NCBI GenBank assembly: GCA_033002965.1
Contig: JAURVB010009692.1
Location: 49,728 to 113,727, forward strand
Direction of reading: 5' to 3'
DNA length: 64,000 nt
DNA from: Piper betle
Lineage: Eukaryota > Streptophyta > Magnoliopsida > Piperales > Piperaceae
In this document: positions 38,934 to 50,370 of the stretch, in pieces
Layout of the letters: each line of letters starts with the position of its first letter
Numbering within the stretch: position 1 is the first letter of the stretch
Notes under the pieces: model-generated
What the model saw: the letters and a program-made list of their open reading frames with translations, nothing else
Told to the model about the DNA's origin: nothing
The model's database searches: none
Program-made: the position numbers and the translations under genes

Positions 38934-39526
38934 TCGTCCTGATCTTCTTCCACCTCATACTAGGTTAAACAGAAAAATTTTGAGAATATGAATCCTTTTA
39001 AGAACTGTCATTGAAAATGACATTGATAAACGAACAGATAACTTTTCTCATGTCAATCTTTTTTCATGCGGGCTTATTGAGCGGCAATGCTTGTGTAGCA
39101 GGGAGATCTTGTAAAAACAACGAAATTAAATAGTCACATCATGTGGAGTCATTATTCTAAATGGATGTGCTAGATATAGCATTTTAGGGGTTAAGTGACA
39201 GCGTAAAACACCAAATCAACCTTTTATTGAAGGAAAGATGCAACTTTTCGTGAACGCGCGGGAAAATACTTACAAACACGAGGGAAATAAACCTTCTTTA
39301 TCAATGACGAACATTTAAAAATTTTAACATATTGCACAATTGACCAAACTATTATTATACCTGCACAACTGCGCAGAAAAAATTAATCAATGAAATAAGC
39401 AAAAATATGACAAACTGTAGCTGCGAAAGAAAGAAAAAACAAGCTGGAAAAAGAGACGAAAGAGATACAGGAAAAATTGTACATAGCCGCTCTGTACACA
39501 AAAAAATCCACGCATTGCTCACATGG
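38934..39526 (-). other. 3' flank and probable 3' UTR of the PHD/GNAT gene
   Basis: No coding sequence. The first ~200 bases beside the stop codon are likely 3' UTR. I see no single convincing polyadenylation signal. Confidence 0.5.
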
Positions 39527-42500
39527 TTAATCTTCAACCAAATGAACCTTCTTTTCAAGCATTGAAGTCCCTTGAAAAATCATTATGGAGTTGTCTCTTA
39601 TATACTTCTGAACCTGTTTCATGAAAAGTTCTTTTCATTAAAAGAAAAAACAACAAACACACCAATGGTATACTGCTAAAATGAGACAATACAAAAAGGG
39701 CATGTGGTTACCCTTTCTTCTGGCATCTTATTGAACCCAAATTTTTTTGTCCAAATAGATTCTGCTTCATCAGTCGCAGGGAGAATGAGATTCTGTACAC
39801 CCAAGCAACCTAGAAGTTTCTCTATGCATAAGAAGAGAGCCTGGAAGTATCCCTGGAATATAGCAAATATTGTCTAATTTGTGAATATCATTAAGAACGA
39901 CAATTTGATAAATATTGGGCACTTTAAAAGTTTTCTTTACAAGCTACTGTCCAAAGAGAAAACAGGAGAAATAATAATTTATTCATATTCTAATCCATCA
40001 ATGGAAGTGGAAAGGTCATCATCTATTCCAGCATGTAATCAAGGATTCTCTGAATCTCAAAGAAGAAACTTGAGAGATCAATATCATATACTAGTAGCTA
40101 ACCTAAGGAAAACATATTACTTTTTTCACAACTAGAATTATAAATAGGTCTATAACTTCAGCTATTGACTGTATAAACTGTGAATATACAAACTATACCT
40201 CGGAAATAAGAGTTACAAATAAGAAAAGACTTGTAAACGTAAACTTGCCTTTCCCTGGCTTTCTTTACGTGTAGCAACTAAGGGAAGCTCTGCGGCCTCT
40301 GTACCAAACACTCTGACAATTCCGGCAGAAACGATGACAGAACTGCATCAACAAACAGGAGTGAAGCAGTGTTAATACAACAGTTCGTCCAGCTTCATTA
40401 CTGCAAACGAAACAGAAATTAGCAAGTCTTACTTCACTGTCAAAACTGCACAAAACATCCCTCTAAAATCATAGCCATCTAAGCTTCGACTGCAACATAT
40501 ACACAAAAAAATATTCACAAAGTTAAAGTTATTCAATAAAAAAATGCATGCATGTGTATACATGCAAAACTGAAAGCAGAAATAGTTTATAAGCAACGTA
40601 CGCATGAACCATAGCAGGTATTAAATCCCGGCCAGATTTAAGAACAATAGGATCAAAACATTCCTATTTAAGGAAAAGGAAATAAACAAAATCAGATTGT
40701 TAAGCCACAAAAAAGAAAGTATTGAAATGTCCGCACTCAACTTAACTTTATAATCCAAAAGCAGAAATACAGCAAAAAGAAATATATGAATGTTAATAAA
40801 TAAGAAAATCAGTAATTTCTATCCATCAAAAGTTAACAACACATTGCATTAATTTCAACCATTACAACACCAATCCTAGACTTTATACAAACTATTTTTC
40901 TTCTTTTCTTTCCTGAAACTGATGGAAACAAAAACGTTCTTCTGCAAAACTCTAAAATGCAAATAAAAGTAAGCTAGAGTTCGTAAATTAAGCATGCCTT
41001 GCATTCATTAAGCAAAATGAAACTTACAATCTAGTTTAAGCCCCAGAAATTGCACACTACCTTTCCTAGATTCACTAACCTATATTTTACATTTCATTGA
41101 TCTCCTAATATCATCATCCTCATCACTCAGCTAAACTAAAATGGTTGAGGCTAAGAACATGGAAACAATCGCACCAATTCAGTCAATCATATAGATATAT
41201 AAATGCATTAAGATCTACGCATTTGTTCCCAATACTCTACTTCAATTTGCACAAACCTCAACCACTTCCTGGAAAACAACTTGACAAGCTCATTTCTCGG
41301 TTTACCACACATACAGGTTAAAATTCTGGATATTCCTTCAAGCAAAAGTAATGTCTAGAATATATATTCTACATCAATCTAAATATTTATTAAACCACAG
41401 TTCATTACATTAATAATATGCACATACCCGAAAAATCATGGCTGCTCTAGAAAGCAAAGCCTTTTGATTTGAAGACTTAATTATGCCACTAAGAAGTTGC
41501 CATTCAACTAAATTTTCAACTTCCGTAACTGTCCCTTTAGTTTGCAGCTTCATTTTTAAAATATTTGAAGCCGCAGAGGGAACTACTTCAGCATTGTTAA
41601 AAAATAAATTTCCCAAAGAAGCATGAATCCTGTTGCAGTCAGCAGAACAAAACCACTTGCCACGAGGGATTCCCTATACATATATAGAGTAAGCAAGTTA
41701 CGAATCTAGAGCAACAATAACTTGCAAAATCTTACGCAAAATACTTTATTTACCTTCATGTCACAAATGCCAGATTTTCTCATACACTCAATGTGGTATT
41801 CTTTTTCACACTGAAAATTTGTACATAACCAAATTATGCCTATAATTTGGGCATTTTGAATGACTTGGACTAGCTATAACATGAACACCAAAAGGAAAAA
41901 AACAATATAAAGACGTACTTGATCACAAAGCAGAACAGTTTGAGAAATAATGGATGCAGATGGGCTAAAATCTTGATCTCTGCAAAAGAAAGACTTCAAC
42001 TAAGTTCAAACTTCAAATAATTAGACAAACCAAACCAAACCAAACAGAAAAATAATAAGAAGCTCACCTACAGATGACACAGCCACCAAAACCAGCAATT
42101 GGTACTTCAACAACTCGCCTCAGTTTTACAGTTATCCGCTTTGAAGCTCCTGGTAAAAGTTCAATGGAGCTTGCCTTTCTAGCAGCCACATCAGGGTATT
42201 TACAATATGCACAATACCAACTGCCTTCAGGAACAAATGGCAGACCAAGACATACTGAAATCCACCATCCACCAAAATGAGAATAATCAAAATATGATAT
42301 ACAACACATAAACAACACCACTCCTAATAACACAGAATCTTTGCGCACATGTGTGATAAGCTCGTGGGCATGCATCACATAAGAGTAGATTCCCTCCATC
42401 ACCACATAAGGTGCATGTGTCCTCGCCATCGTCAGGGACAATATGCTCTCCACTTAACAATGACAACGACAAATCATGGAGAGATAAGCCGTCCGGAGAA

Positions 42501-45403
42501 TAGATGTTGCGGTAACTAAAACAAAATCATAATCAGTCAATTAAAAAACAACAGGAGCAAATATAGAAAGAATTCTTTAAGATTCTTACGGCTGACGCCT
42601 TGAACTCCATCCGGCATGAGCTTCAAATAACGAGGGACTTATCTGAGCATAAAAGGGGGAGACATTGATTTAATAGAAAAACCAAGCAACAATAGAAGTC
42701 AAACCGCAAAGGGCATGCCTGCTACCTCATGATTACAACAACCACAAACAATTCCACTTCCACGTTTATAGCCACCAAGCAATCTCTATGTAAAAAGAAC
42801 AAATAATCATTTACACTACAAATTACAAAATTATATTACATTATAACATTTATTTGGAAACAAACCTGTCCCTTGCAACAATAAGCTAATTCAGTCCCAT
42901 CAGGGAGTCCATTAGGCATGAAAAGCAACCGGTGCAAATCATTATTCCTGGACAAAAAATGATATTAAAAAGCACTTCATATAAATTAATTACGGGCTAT
43001 TTACAAACAGAAGCAGGTCATTTAAGCTAATTCTAAAGGGCTTGTTGTTTCAGTCCAATAGAGGTATGAACAACATTCATCAGGCTAAAAGAAGTAAGTA
43101 CTTTTAGAAAAGTATGATTGTGAACCGATAAAACTGGGCCTGCAATACAGATTGTGCTAAAAACAGATCGGCATCTCAAATGACCAGAATTTGAAGAGGT
43201 GACAAATTAGGATTCTTCATGAATTAAAAGATTATTAATTTTTCTGGGGCAAACAGGTAATACCTTTTCCTGACTTTCCTAGATTTGTCACTTGGAACAG
43301 GAGAATGTTGCACCAGTTCATCGCCCAAACTCCTGCCATACAATATCCAAGGAAGATTAAGGAAAACTGGGTAAAACAGAGTTAGTATTTGTCAAAAGTG
43401 GAATAAAAAACAGCAACAAAACATAAAGTGAAATTTTGACACTAGCACAGGAGAAAATATTTTTGCAAAAATAATTCAAATTATACCTTGTAGTAACACA
43501 ACTATCCTTCTTGGAAGATATTTGCATACTTTTAGAAGGAACTTCAAAGTTTTCATCTCCAACATGATCCTGAGATCTGAGAATAAAACAAAACAAGGGT
43601 TGGAAACAAGTATAGTAATACTGAACACTCAATGACGCCCTTAATCTTCAAGTGGATGATCACTTGTGGATGAGGAATTTTTAAAAATGCACTGGTCTAC
43701 ATGGTTAAAGTAGAAATATAGCTCCCCTACTGCTAGAAGTTGGAGAGAGTAACATGAATAAGATGTAAACCATGCAACTCAAAACAAATAACAGGAAAAC
43801 TCCACATAACTGCAACAACCATATAAATTGAATCATCTAATACATGCTCAATGTTTTGGCCAGATAAGAGTAACTTGCGTTGTAAAGAGAAATAACCAGG
43901 GAAATAACCACAACAATGTGAAATTAATAAAACCTTCAAAACTAACTACTGAAGAATAATCTTTACCTCACAGTTGCATTATTGATCGTGGAAGACAGTG
44001 TCTCTGAATCTTCAACACTCCCTCTAGAGCTGCTATCCTCCCATTCAGATAATGATTCTGAGCCAAACATATACAGTTTTCAGCTTTAAAATACGCTAAG
44101 CCTTAAGCAGACAATTCTTAATCAGATAATGATTCTGAGCCAAACATATACAGTTTTCAGCTTTAAAATACGCTAAGCCTTAAGCAGACAATTCTTAATT
44201 AAGATATCACCAAGAATAAACAGAAAATTTGCAAATATGAAAAACCTGTCATTTGAGAATTAACCCTCCTACTCCCAGGCAAGCCAATGAAACCTTGAAC
44301 CACTTGCTCCAACAAGTTAGGTTGTATTTTTCTTATTGCCCGCAAGACAGCATACACTGATTTGCCGTTCTCCAGAAATATATGGTTATTTGGATGCTTT
44401 GTAGAACAACCAGCGTGTCGCTCAAAGTCGATAGCATTGAAGGACTACAGTTCCATATACAATCAGCGTCACCCACTCAAGAGACCAGTAGCCTGTAAGT
44501 TAAAGAAGAAAAAGGGAAAAACTTACTTTGGAGTATTTACAAGATTGACAGCCACACAAATAGTTTCCATCCTGTATTGTCCCAGATAACACCATCTGTA
44601 TAATAGCAGACAAACAGACCAGTCAACAAGGTAACTCATGCACGATGAAATAAAGCTTAGCATACTGAGAAAGTAGTTTTCTTCACCTTCCCATCTGTTG
44701 ATATATACCTAATGTGTTGACCATCGAGCAAGCCAGTGCATAGCAATTTCTTAACACTCGTAGGTAAGCCATCAAGAGATACCTTCTTGGACATTTTAAG
44801 TTCCTTGTTCTCCCGTGGTAGAGAATGACAGGTACTTTGGGATCTTCCCATCCAACCTAAAGCATCCAAATCATATCCATCCCCAGGTAGGGGCTGACAA
44901 ACTAGAGATTGATTGACTAAAACGCCATGCCCATCAGAACCTGACAGATCATGAGAAAGAAACAATGCCGAACTTGGCAATGCATGCTCAGCAGGTTCAT
45001 AACGTCTTGTAAATTTGATTTTAAGCTTCCCATTTACACCGTAGTATGTACATGATTTCCCATCTTCTATTGCTGAGGGAACCTCAGATGACGTACTCTG
45101 AAAATTACCATGAGAAGTGGAAATTTCAGAGACTGGATTCTCTACAAACCTGGCCCCAAGACATGTTGGATAGGAAACAATTTGACAGCCAGTAGCATTC
45201 TCCACAACAGAATTACTTGCATCAGACACCTCTGAAACAGACTCACAACTCATACCAATGACCTGCTTCTTCCTTGAAAAAGTGTCTACCACACCACTAT
45301 CCAAAATCAACTGGTATTCTCGTTTTAATTCAGTTGGAGCAGAAGTCACAATATTCACATCTCCACTTGCCACTGCTGCATGATATGAATCTCCCCCTTC
45401 CAT
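39527..45403 (-). CDS. PHD-finger and GNAT-domain protein (IDM1/ROS4-like)
   Basis: Spliced CDS of 2589 nt encoding 862 residues. Domains in order: an acidic, Ser-rich N-terminus containing LKREYQLIL; a first Tify/Jas-like TDBD region (about 213-290; CGCQSCKYSK, FERHAGCSTKHPNNHIFLENG); a linker encoded by short exons; a second TDBD region (413-497; LHRLLFMPNGLPDGTELAY, FEAHAGWSSRRQPYR); a canonical C4HC3 PHD finger (C511, C514, C523, C526, H531, C534, C547, C550); a second PHD-like finger (about 591-647); and a GNAT fold (about 717-840) with an acetyl-CoA-loop-like QGKGY (785-789) and the family tail FGFNKMPEE. In plants this architecture belongs to nuclear histone acetyltransferase-like proteins related to IDM1/ROS4, which acts in anti-silencing and DNA demethylation. 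Paralogues are mostly uncharacterised, so activity here is inferred. The start at 45403 matches the short N-terminus before LKRE that I recall for relatives. No stop or frameshift occurs in the spliced frame. Confidence 0.93.
39853..40248 (-). other. GC-AG intron within the GNAT coding region
   Basis: The donor reads AAG|GCAAGT and the acceptor TTCCAG|GG. A GC donor with an otherwise perfect consensus is the standard form of this minor U2 class. The frame joins GK to GYF, precisely in the acetyl-CoA-loop-like motif. Confidence 0.88.
44046..44199. repeat. Perfect 77-bp tandem duplication across a splice acceptor
   Basis: Units 44046-44122 and 44123-44199 appear identical. Each contains, on the minus strand, the branch and acceptor region of intron 3 plus the first 12 bases of exon 4. 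The gene therefore has two identical acceptors 77 bases apart (before 44057 and before 44134). Confidence 0.95.
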
Positions 45404-46400
45404 CCACTTCAGTTTCTACTCTCCATGCCAACCAAAAGCAACAAAACAAAAATTACAACTAGCAACCATCCATTCCAAAAAAATCCATCTGAAAAAACAA
45501 CAATACTCAGGCAAAAACAGATTAAAATATTCAAATATTACATAATTAAATTCAATATATAAAATACCCAAATGCTATTTCTACAAAAACAAATTAATTC
45601 AGTAATAATACCAACACAGTGAAAAATAGAAAGCATACATCCAGACTCAATCAACCAAGTTGAACCTAAAAGCAAGTAATAAATCAATTAAATTCAAAAG
45701 ATGCACCGCCTAAATGTCATTTTCAACAAGCACTAGTTATTGCATTAAGAACACTAACCGAGCGAAAACATCAAAACCTAATTGCAGCAACTATACCTCC
45801 AAACCCATTACCTAATGAACCAAACCAAGTATAGCAACAACCCATCATTTTCTCCACGAAACGAATTGAATTGAATCGAATTGAACCGAATTGAATTGAA
45901 TTGAAAAAAGAAAACGTTGCAGAAGCGAAAAATAAAGCGTGGTTCAGTAATAACTCTACAATTGCACACCTCCAAACGCAAACCAACCAAGTGGAACCTA
46001 AATACCATCAATTAAATCAATAAAATTCGAAAGACAAACCGCCTAAATGCCACCTTCAAACTTCAGTAATAACACCCAACTCAGCGTAAACGTCAGACCC
46101 CAATTGCACCAACCACACCTCCAAACCCATAATCCAATCAACCAAATCGAATATAGCAATAACCCATCTATTCCCCCCTTAAATAAACTGAGTTGAATTG
46201 AATTGATTTCAAACGGGGATAAGGTGCAAACCAGGATCAGAATCGAAGGAAGAACAGATCTGGGGAAGACGTCGGGGGCATGGGAAAATATCAAAAAGGA
46301 AGACCCGAGAAAAGAAGGGAAAGATATCCAAAATTTTCAGATGCGCAGGTCCTAACTGATCCCACAAGTGGGGAGTTTTGGAGTTGGCGCTGTTCGTCGA
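45404..46400 (-). promoter_or_regulatory. 5' region of the PHD/GNAT gene, possible 5' UTR intron
   Basis: Relative to the minus-strand gene, 46200-46330 is pyrimidine-rich leader-like sequence, while the stretch just before the ATG is T-rich and ends in AG-containing sequence. This is compatible with a 5' UTR intron, which the sequence alone cannot prove. A diverged direct duplication with a period of about 325-333 bp fills it (about 45640-45960 and 45975-46290), and 45862-45905 is an (AATTG)n-like tract. The start of transcription is not resolved. Confidence 0.45.
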
Positions 46401-47393
46401 CCAACCCTAATTTTGAACCTTGCCCCGTGTTCTACGAATAATTTTTTTATAAAAAAAACAACAAAAAAAGGTGTTTTATTCAGAATCCACTACTTGAGGG
46501 AATGCTTATGATTTAATGTGAATAGATTCAAAACTGACTGATTTGGCCTTCATTGAAGTTTCAAAGTGATTTAGGCAATTTAGTCCAAAAAGGCTCAAAA
46601 CGAACTTTTCTTATCAATCGTTATTACGGCGAGTGATCGAGGTGGGTTTAATAATAAACATTTCTTGTACATTAAATCACTAGATTATTTTCCTTATTAA
46701 GTTTCCACATTTTTTTGCATTGCAGTTGATTATGGCCCATAATAATTACTTTATGGCTTCATTAATAATTATTTTATTTAAGATTTCTATTGTTATTATT
46801 TATTATTAGAAAAAATTTTGAAGTGTAATTTTACTATTATTGTTATCTATCATTAGGAAAAATTTGGAATATAATTCTAAGCTTGTGAAGTTTCTTAATG
46901 ACGTTTTTAATAATTTCTAGAGATTCAGTCCTGATTATGGAACTTATACTTAATTTTATTACTTTTGCAGGGATAACTCCCTCAAAACTCTTAAGATTTA
47001 TAAAAAATATCTTTAGAAAATATCAATAGTCATCATTGTGTTTGAATTAAAATTTTTAAAAATTATAAATCGTATTTAAATATTAAATTTTTAATCAAAT
47101 TAAAATCTTTTACTCATTGCTAAGATTATTTCTTATTTTTAGCATAAAATTATAATTATTCAAATAAATAAATATTGTATTTTAAAAATTGGTATTTTTT
47201 AAATAGAGTTAAAAAGATAATCACTATTTTTATTTAAAGATAATAATTAATTATATTTTAAGAATATATATATATTAATATATTGTTAATAAATTTTACG
47301 AGATTTTGCCTGAGTATGATTTATAAATGCAAAAATTCTTTTAATATGGAAGAAGATGGATAAAATTATTACGGTGTGCGAATTTGGCTTAAT
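46401..47393. other. AT-rich spacer, no gene seen
   Basis: Very AT-rich, with no ORF of note and no recognised repeat terminus. It separates the gene from the retrotransposon at 47394. Confidence 0.6.
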
Positions 47394-48552
47394 TGTAACA
47401 CCCCGTTTCGGCTCACCCGTGAACCGACCCGGAAATGTCACCGGCGACCGAACCGTTCGCTAATCTACTGGGTTCGGTTAAGCCGACCCGGATCTGCCCT
47501 CGGTGTCTCAAGATGGAGATGCAAACATGAAATGCATGGATGGGATGCGTGGGTTCTAACGTAGTCCTACATGCATGCTATGATGTGCAAGCAAAACAAA
47601 ACCATGCAACGGCAAGAAAATTTTAATTAAAAATTATCCACAACAAGGGTATATAAATATTTTATCAAAATACGATAAAACATGATAATCTACCGTAGCA
47701 TTCATCATTATCTCTTTCGTTTCAATTGAATCGAGCTTGAACTCCAAACTCACTACTCATTCACATTTATCCATTCATTTCATATCAAGCAATTTATCTA
47801 AACAAACACATCAAAATTATCATTCACGTAGCAATAACACACCGTCATTATAGATTCACGCGGCAGGTACATGTGTGCGCGGTTCCGTGCTGCTCCTCCG
47901 CAGTCCCGACAGCTTTCATCCCTCGCATTTCTCACCTACATATATATAGAAAAACCGTCAGTAACGAGTGTTACCGGCCCGGAAAATAACTAATATCAAT
48001 CTGGCACAGGAGAGCAAACTCTCCTGTTGAATGAAAACCATATACTTCCTCAAGAACTCTCATCAGGGCACATACGGGAGCCGTCGCCCTCGGGTCGACA
48101 GCGTCCCCTATCTTTCACATTCTCATGCCTCGGCCATTTCTCTATCGCTTCTCGCATCAAATCTCATTCCTTTCCGCCCTCTGCACCTTCCATATTACTC
48201 CTGGCCTTGAGCACGAAGGCCGAGTACTCTCAGGCAGTCGCCTTCAGTACCCTTTGAAACCACAAGTCTAGACATGCGCTGCAATGCAGTACCCGTGAAC
48301 CTCCACACTTCTCCGGGTTTGAGGAACTCAAAGGTGGAGTTGTCAGGATCCCTCAGGAACGAAACGGCCCGCACACCATTCCAGAGCCCACTATCGACAC
48401 ACACGTGCCCGCTCGCGTAGCACGGTAGTCGGATTTCCCTCATTCAATCTCTCACTGAAAACGCGAAAACTATACATATATAAAGGTCTGGGTTGAGATT
48501 TATACAATAGGCCCGAAGGCAACGTGAGCTGGATCTGAAGTTCGAAAACAAA

Positions 48553-48574
48553 CTCGAGGGATCTCATCCTCGAG
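48553..48574. promoter_or_regulatory. LTR palindrome CTCGAGG...CCTCGAG
   Basis: Two CTCGAGG arms (one bulged base) around a short centre, just downstream (on the plus strand) of the TATA-like box. The same sequence occurs at 53514-53535 and 62752-62763, and in plus orientation near 35105-35140. Confidence 0.75.
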
Positions 48575-48609
48575 GGTTATTAATTCAGAAAATTGTTGGC
48601 TAAATGGCC

Positions 48610-48647
48610 CGAGTTAAGTGGGATCCGATAAAACGCCACTTAACTCG
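48610..48647. promoter_or_regulatory. LTR palindrome with perfect 12-bp arms
   Basis: CGAGTTAAGTGG, 14 bases, CCACTTAACTCG. The arms are exactly complementary. Equivalent structures exist at 15688-15730, 18884-18921, 35040-35077, 53570-53607 and 62802-62837, with small changes. Confidence 0.85.
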
Positions 48648-50236
48648 TCCTGCACATGATAAATCAAATACACAATAGAGTAGCGTAAATCAGAGAACGA
48701 GTCCTAAACGGACCTGGTAGAAGCTCCAAACGGGTCCACGCGCCTAGGCGGCGAGCTCCTACACCGTACCTACACAATCAAGCTAAAAACTAACGCCCGC
48801 ATGATGAATCACACATCCTATAGCATGCACACACAATCAACACAATCACGCATCAATCAACACACATCAACCTATATCAATTCTAGCAAGTCTACTTAGG
48901 CTAGTTTGCATTAGATCATGATCACCGCCTAGTTACCCTAATTAATTTCTTAGCCTCCATTTTTAACACCACTCAATCAAACAAATTTCATATTTTATCC
49001 TTAATCAAATCTACATTTATATATATTATTATAACATACAATTCACCAATCCTAGCATGCAATTCTAATAATTAATACTTTCAAATAATTAAATTAAAAT
49101 AAATTATACCTCGCGTCGTCGAAAATCGGCGACGACTAGGGTTTCCGTTTCGTGGCTCGAAACTCGAATTCGGCACCTAGCGGCGTCCGAAGTCCGATCA
49201 GATTGGACCGGGTGCGTTCGGCGGATGATCCGGCGAATTTCCCACGAATCCAATTTTTCGGCAGTTCCGATGGTTTTCTAGCGAGTGTTGGCGGTTTTCC
49301 GGCGACGATTCGGGACGGGGCAATCAGGGGGTCTATCGGCACCAAGCTCGACGAGCTTGGTCCAATGGTGGTGTTAAACAAAGCAGCCGGGGCGGCGATG
49401 GCCGGCGGCGGCGGCGTTGAAAACGGATGGCGATGGCGGTGTGCTCCGATCAGGGCTATGGCTGGCCTCGACGGCACTCGGGATGGTGGGGGAAATGTCG
49501 GCGACGGCGAGGGGCGGTCGTCAGGGTCACAGCGGCGACAGCGTGGCCCGGACGGCGGCGGAATCAGGCTTGGAGTGGCGACGGCCGAGGCGGCTTCACG
49601 GAGTCGCGGCGGCGCGCTGGCAGGCGATCGCTGGCAGGGGTTGGTCGTGGTGGCACGGCGACGGCACGGCAAGGCGGGGCGGCGTCGATCGGCGACAGCA
49701 CAATGTCGCGGCGGCGGCGGCGCGGTGGCAATGACGAGCACGAGGGTTTGGGATAAGTGTCGGGAGGGAGAAAATTACCCTCAATGGCAGTTTTGTAATT
49801 AAGTATTGACTCGATTCCTAGTCGAGTCAAAATAATAACTAGTTCATAATAAATTCTAAAAAAATCTAGAAAAATATGGAAAAATTCCATAAAATAAAAC
49901 AAACACAACAACATCCAAATGGCATACGCTATAACTAATAACCCACCCGAATATAATCCAACGCGTCCTAACGCGTTATTCGGCCTAAAACTATTTCTTC
50001 GATCAAACATATAAAAAGAAAAAAATACTGCATACTTTCATATATTCTGATAACTCATTTCTCACCATCTTCTCGACGTTATCATCATATATTTAGGTAC
50101 ACCTGACTCTCATCGCTCATAACTCACGGCTGGCCTCGGCTCAGCATGCGGTTCATGAAACTGACTCGACTCGAACCAACGGTCGAACCGACTGGTTCGG
50201 TAACGTAAAACCCTGACTCAAGTCACGGGTTTTACA

Positions 50237-50249
50237 ACCTTCCCTCCTT
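50237..50249 (-). promoter_or_regulatory. Polypurine tract
   Basis: On the minus strand it reads AAGGAGGGAAGGT, immediately before the TGTAAAACCC start of the 3' LTR. This is the position from which plus-strand DNA synthesis is primed in LTR retrotransposons. Confidence 0.85.
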
Positions 50250-50370
50250 ATAAAAATTTTGACCTCAAAATTTTAGATTAAGGAGGTTTCACTCTGGTAG
50301 CTATCTACTAATGTGAAATCTGAAGTGAGATGCCTGCGTACCTGTCACATTTGTCGCATCTTCCAATGCT

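Larger units (their letters stand above)
39527..45403 (-). other. Exon map of the PHD/GNAT gene
   Basis: Coding exons, 5' to 3' on the minus strand: 45403-44687, 44595-44527, 44444-44246, 44057-43967, 43576-43487, 43332-43264, 42947-42866, 42785-42726, 42642-42590, 42515-42349, 42254-42068, 41979-41919, 41810-41754, 41673-41428, 40663-40602, 40489-40433, 40342-40249, 39852-39712, 39613-39527 (TAA stop). I placed each by reading-frame continuity, protein-family fit and splice signals. All introns start GT except the one between exons 17 and 18 (39853-40248), which starts GC; all end AG. Exon lengths sum to 2589, a multiple of three. The longest intron lies between exons 14 and 15 (40664-41427) and is AT-rich without inserted elements. 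Confidence 0.88.
47394..50236 (-). repeat. 3' LTR of gag-only element (2843 bp)
   Basis: On the minus strand it begins TGTAAAACCC at 50236 and ends GGGGTGTTACA at 47394. It contains a GC-rich segment (49136-49745) open on both strands (ORFs of 201 and 216 codons), palindromes at 48553-48574 and 48610-48647, and a TATA-like box near 48505. The ORF tail EFEFRATKRKP recurs in the copies at 54096 and 63333, but upstream sequence diverges with indels and neighbouring frames are equally open. I therefore treat it as base composition plus LTR conservation, not a gene. Confidence 0.88.

Noticed and set aside
42064..42472. Two short minus-strand ORFs as separate small PHD proteins
   Set aside because: They are parts of exons 10 and 11 of the spliced PHD/GNAT gene read through introns; the zinc ligands are completed only after splicing.
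49136..49802. Overlapping ORFs of 201 codons (minus) and 216 codons (plus)
   Set aside because: They lie in the GC-rich part of an LTR, are open on both strands in several frames, give low-complexity Pro/Arg/Ala or Gly/Arg/Ala translations, and are broken differently in other LTR copies. Base composition explains them.
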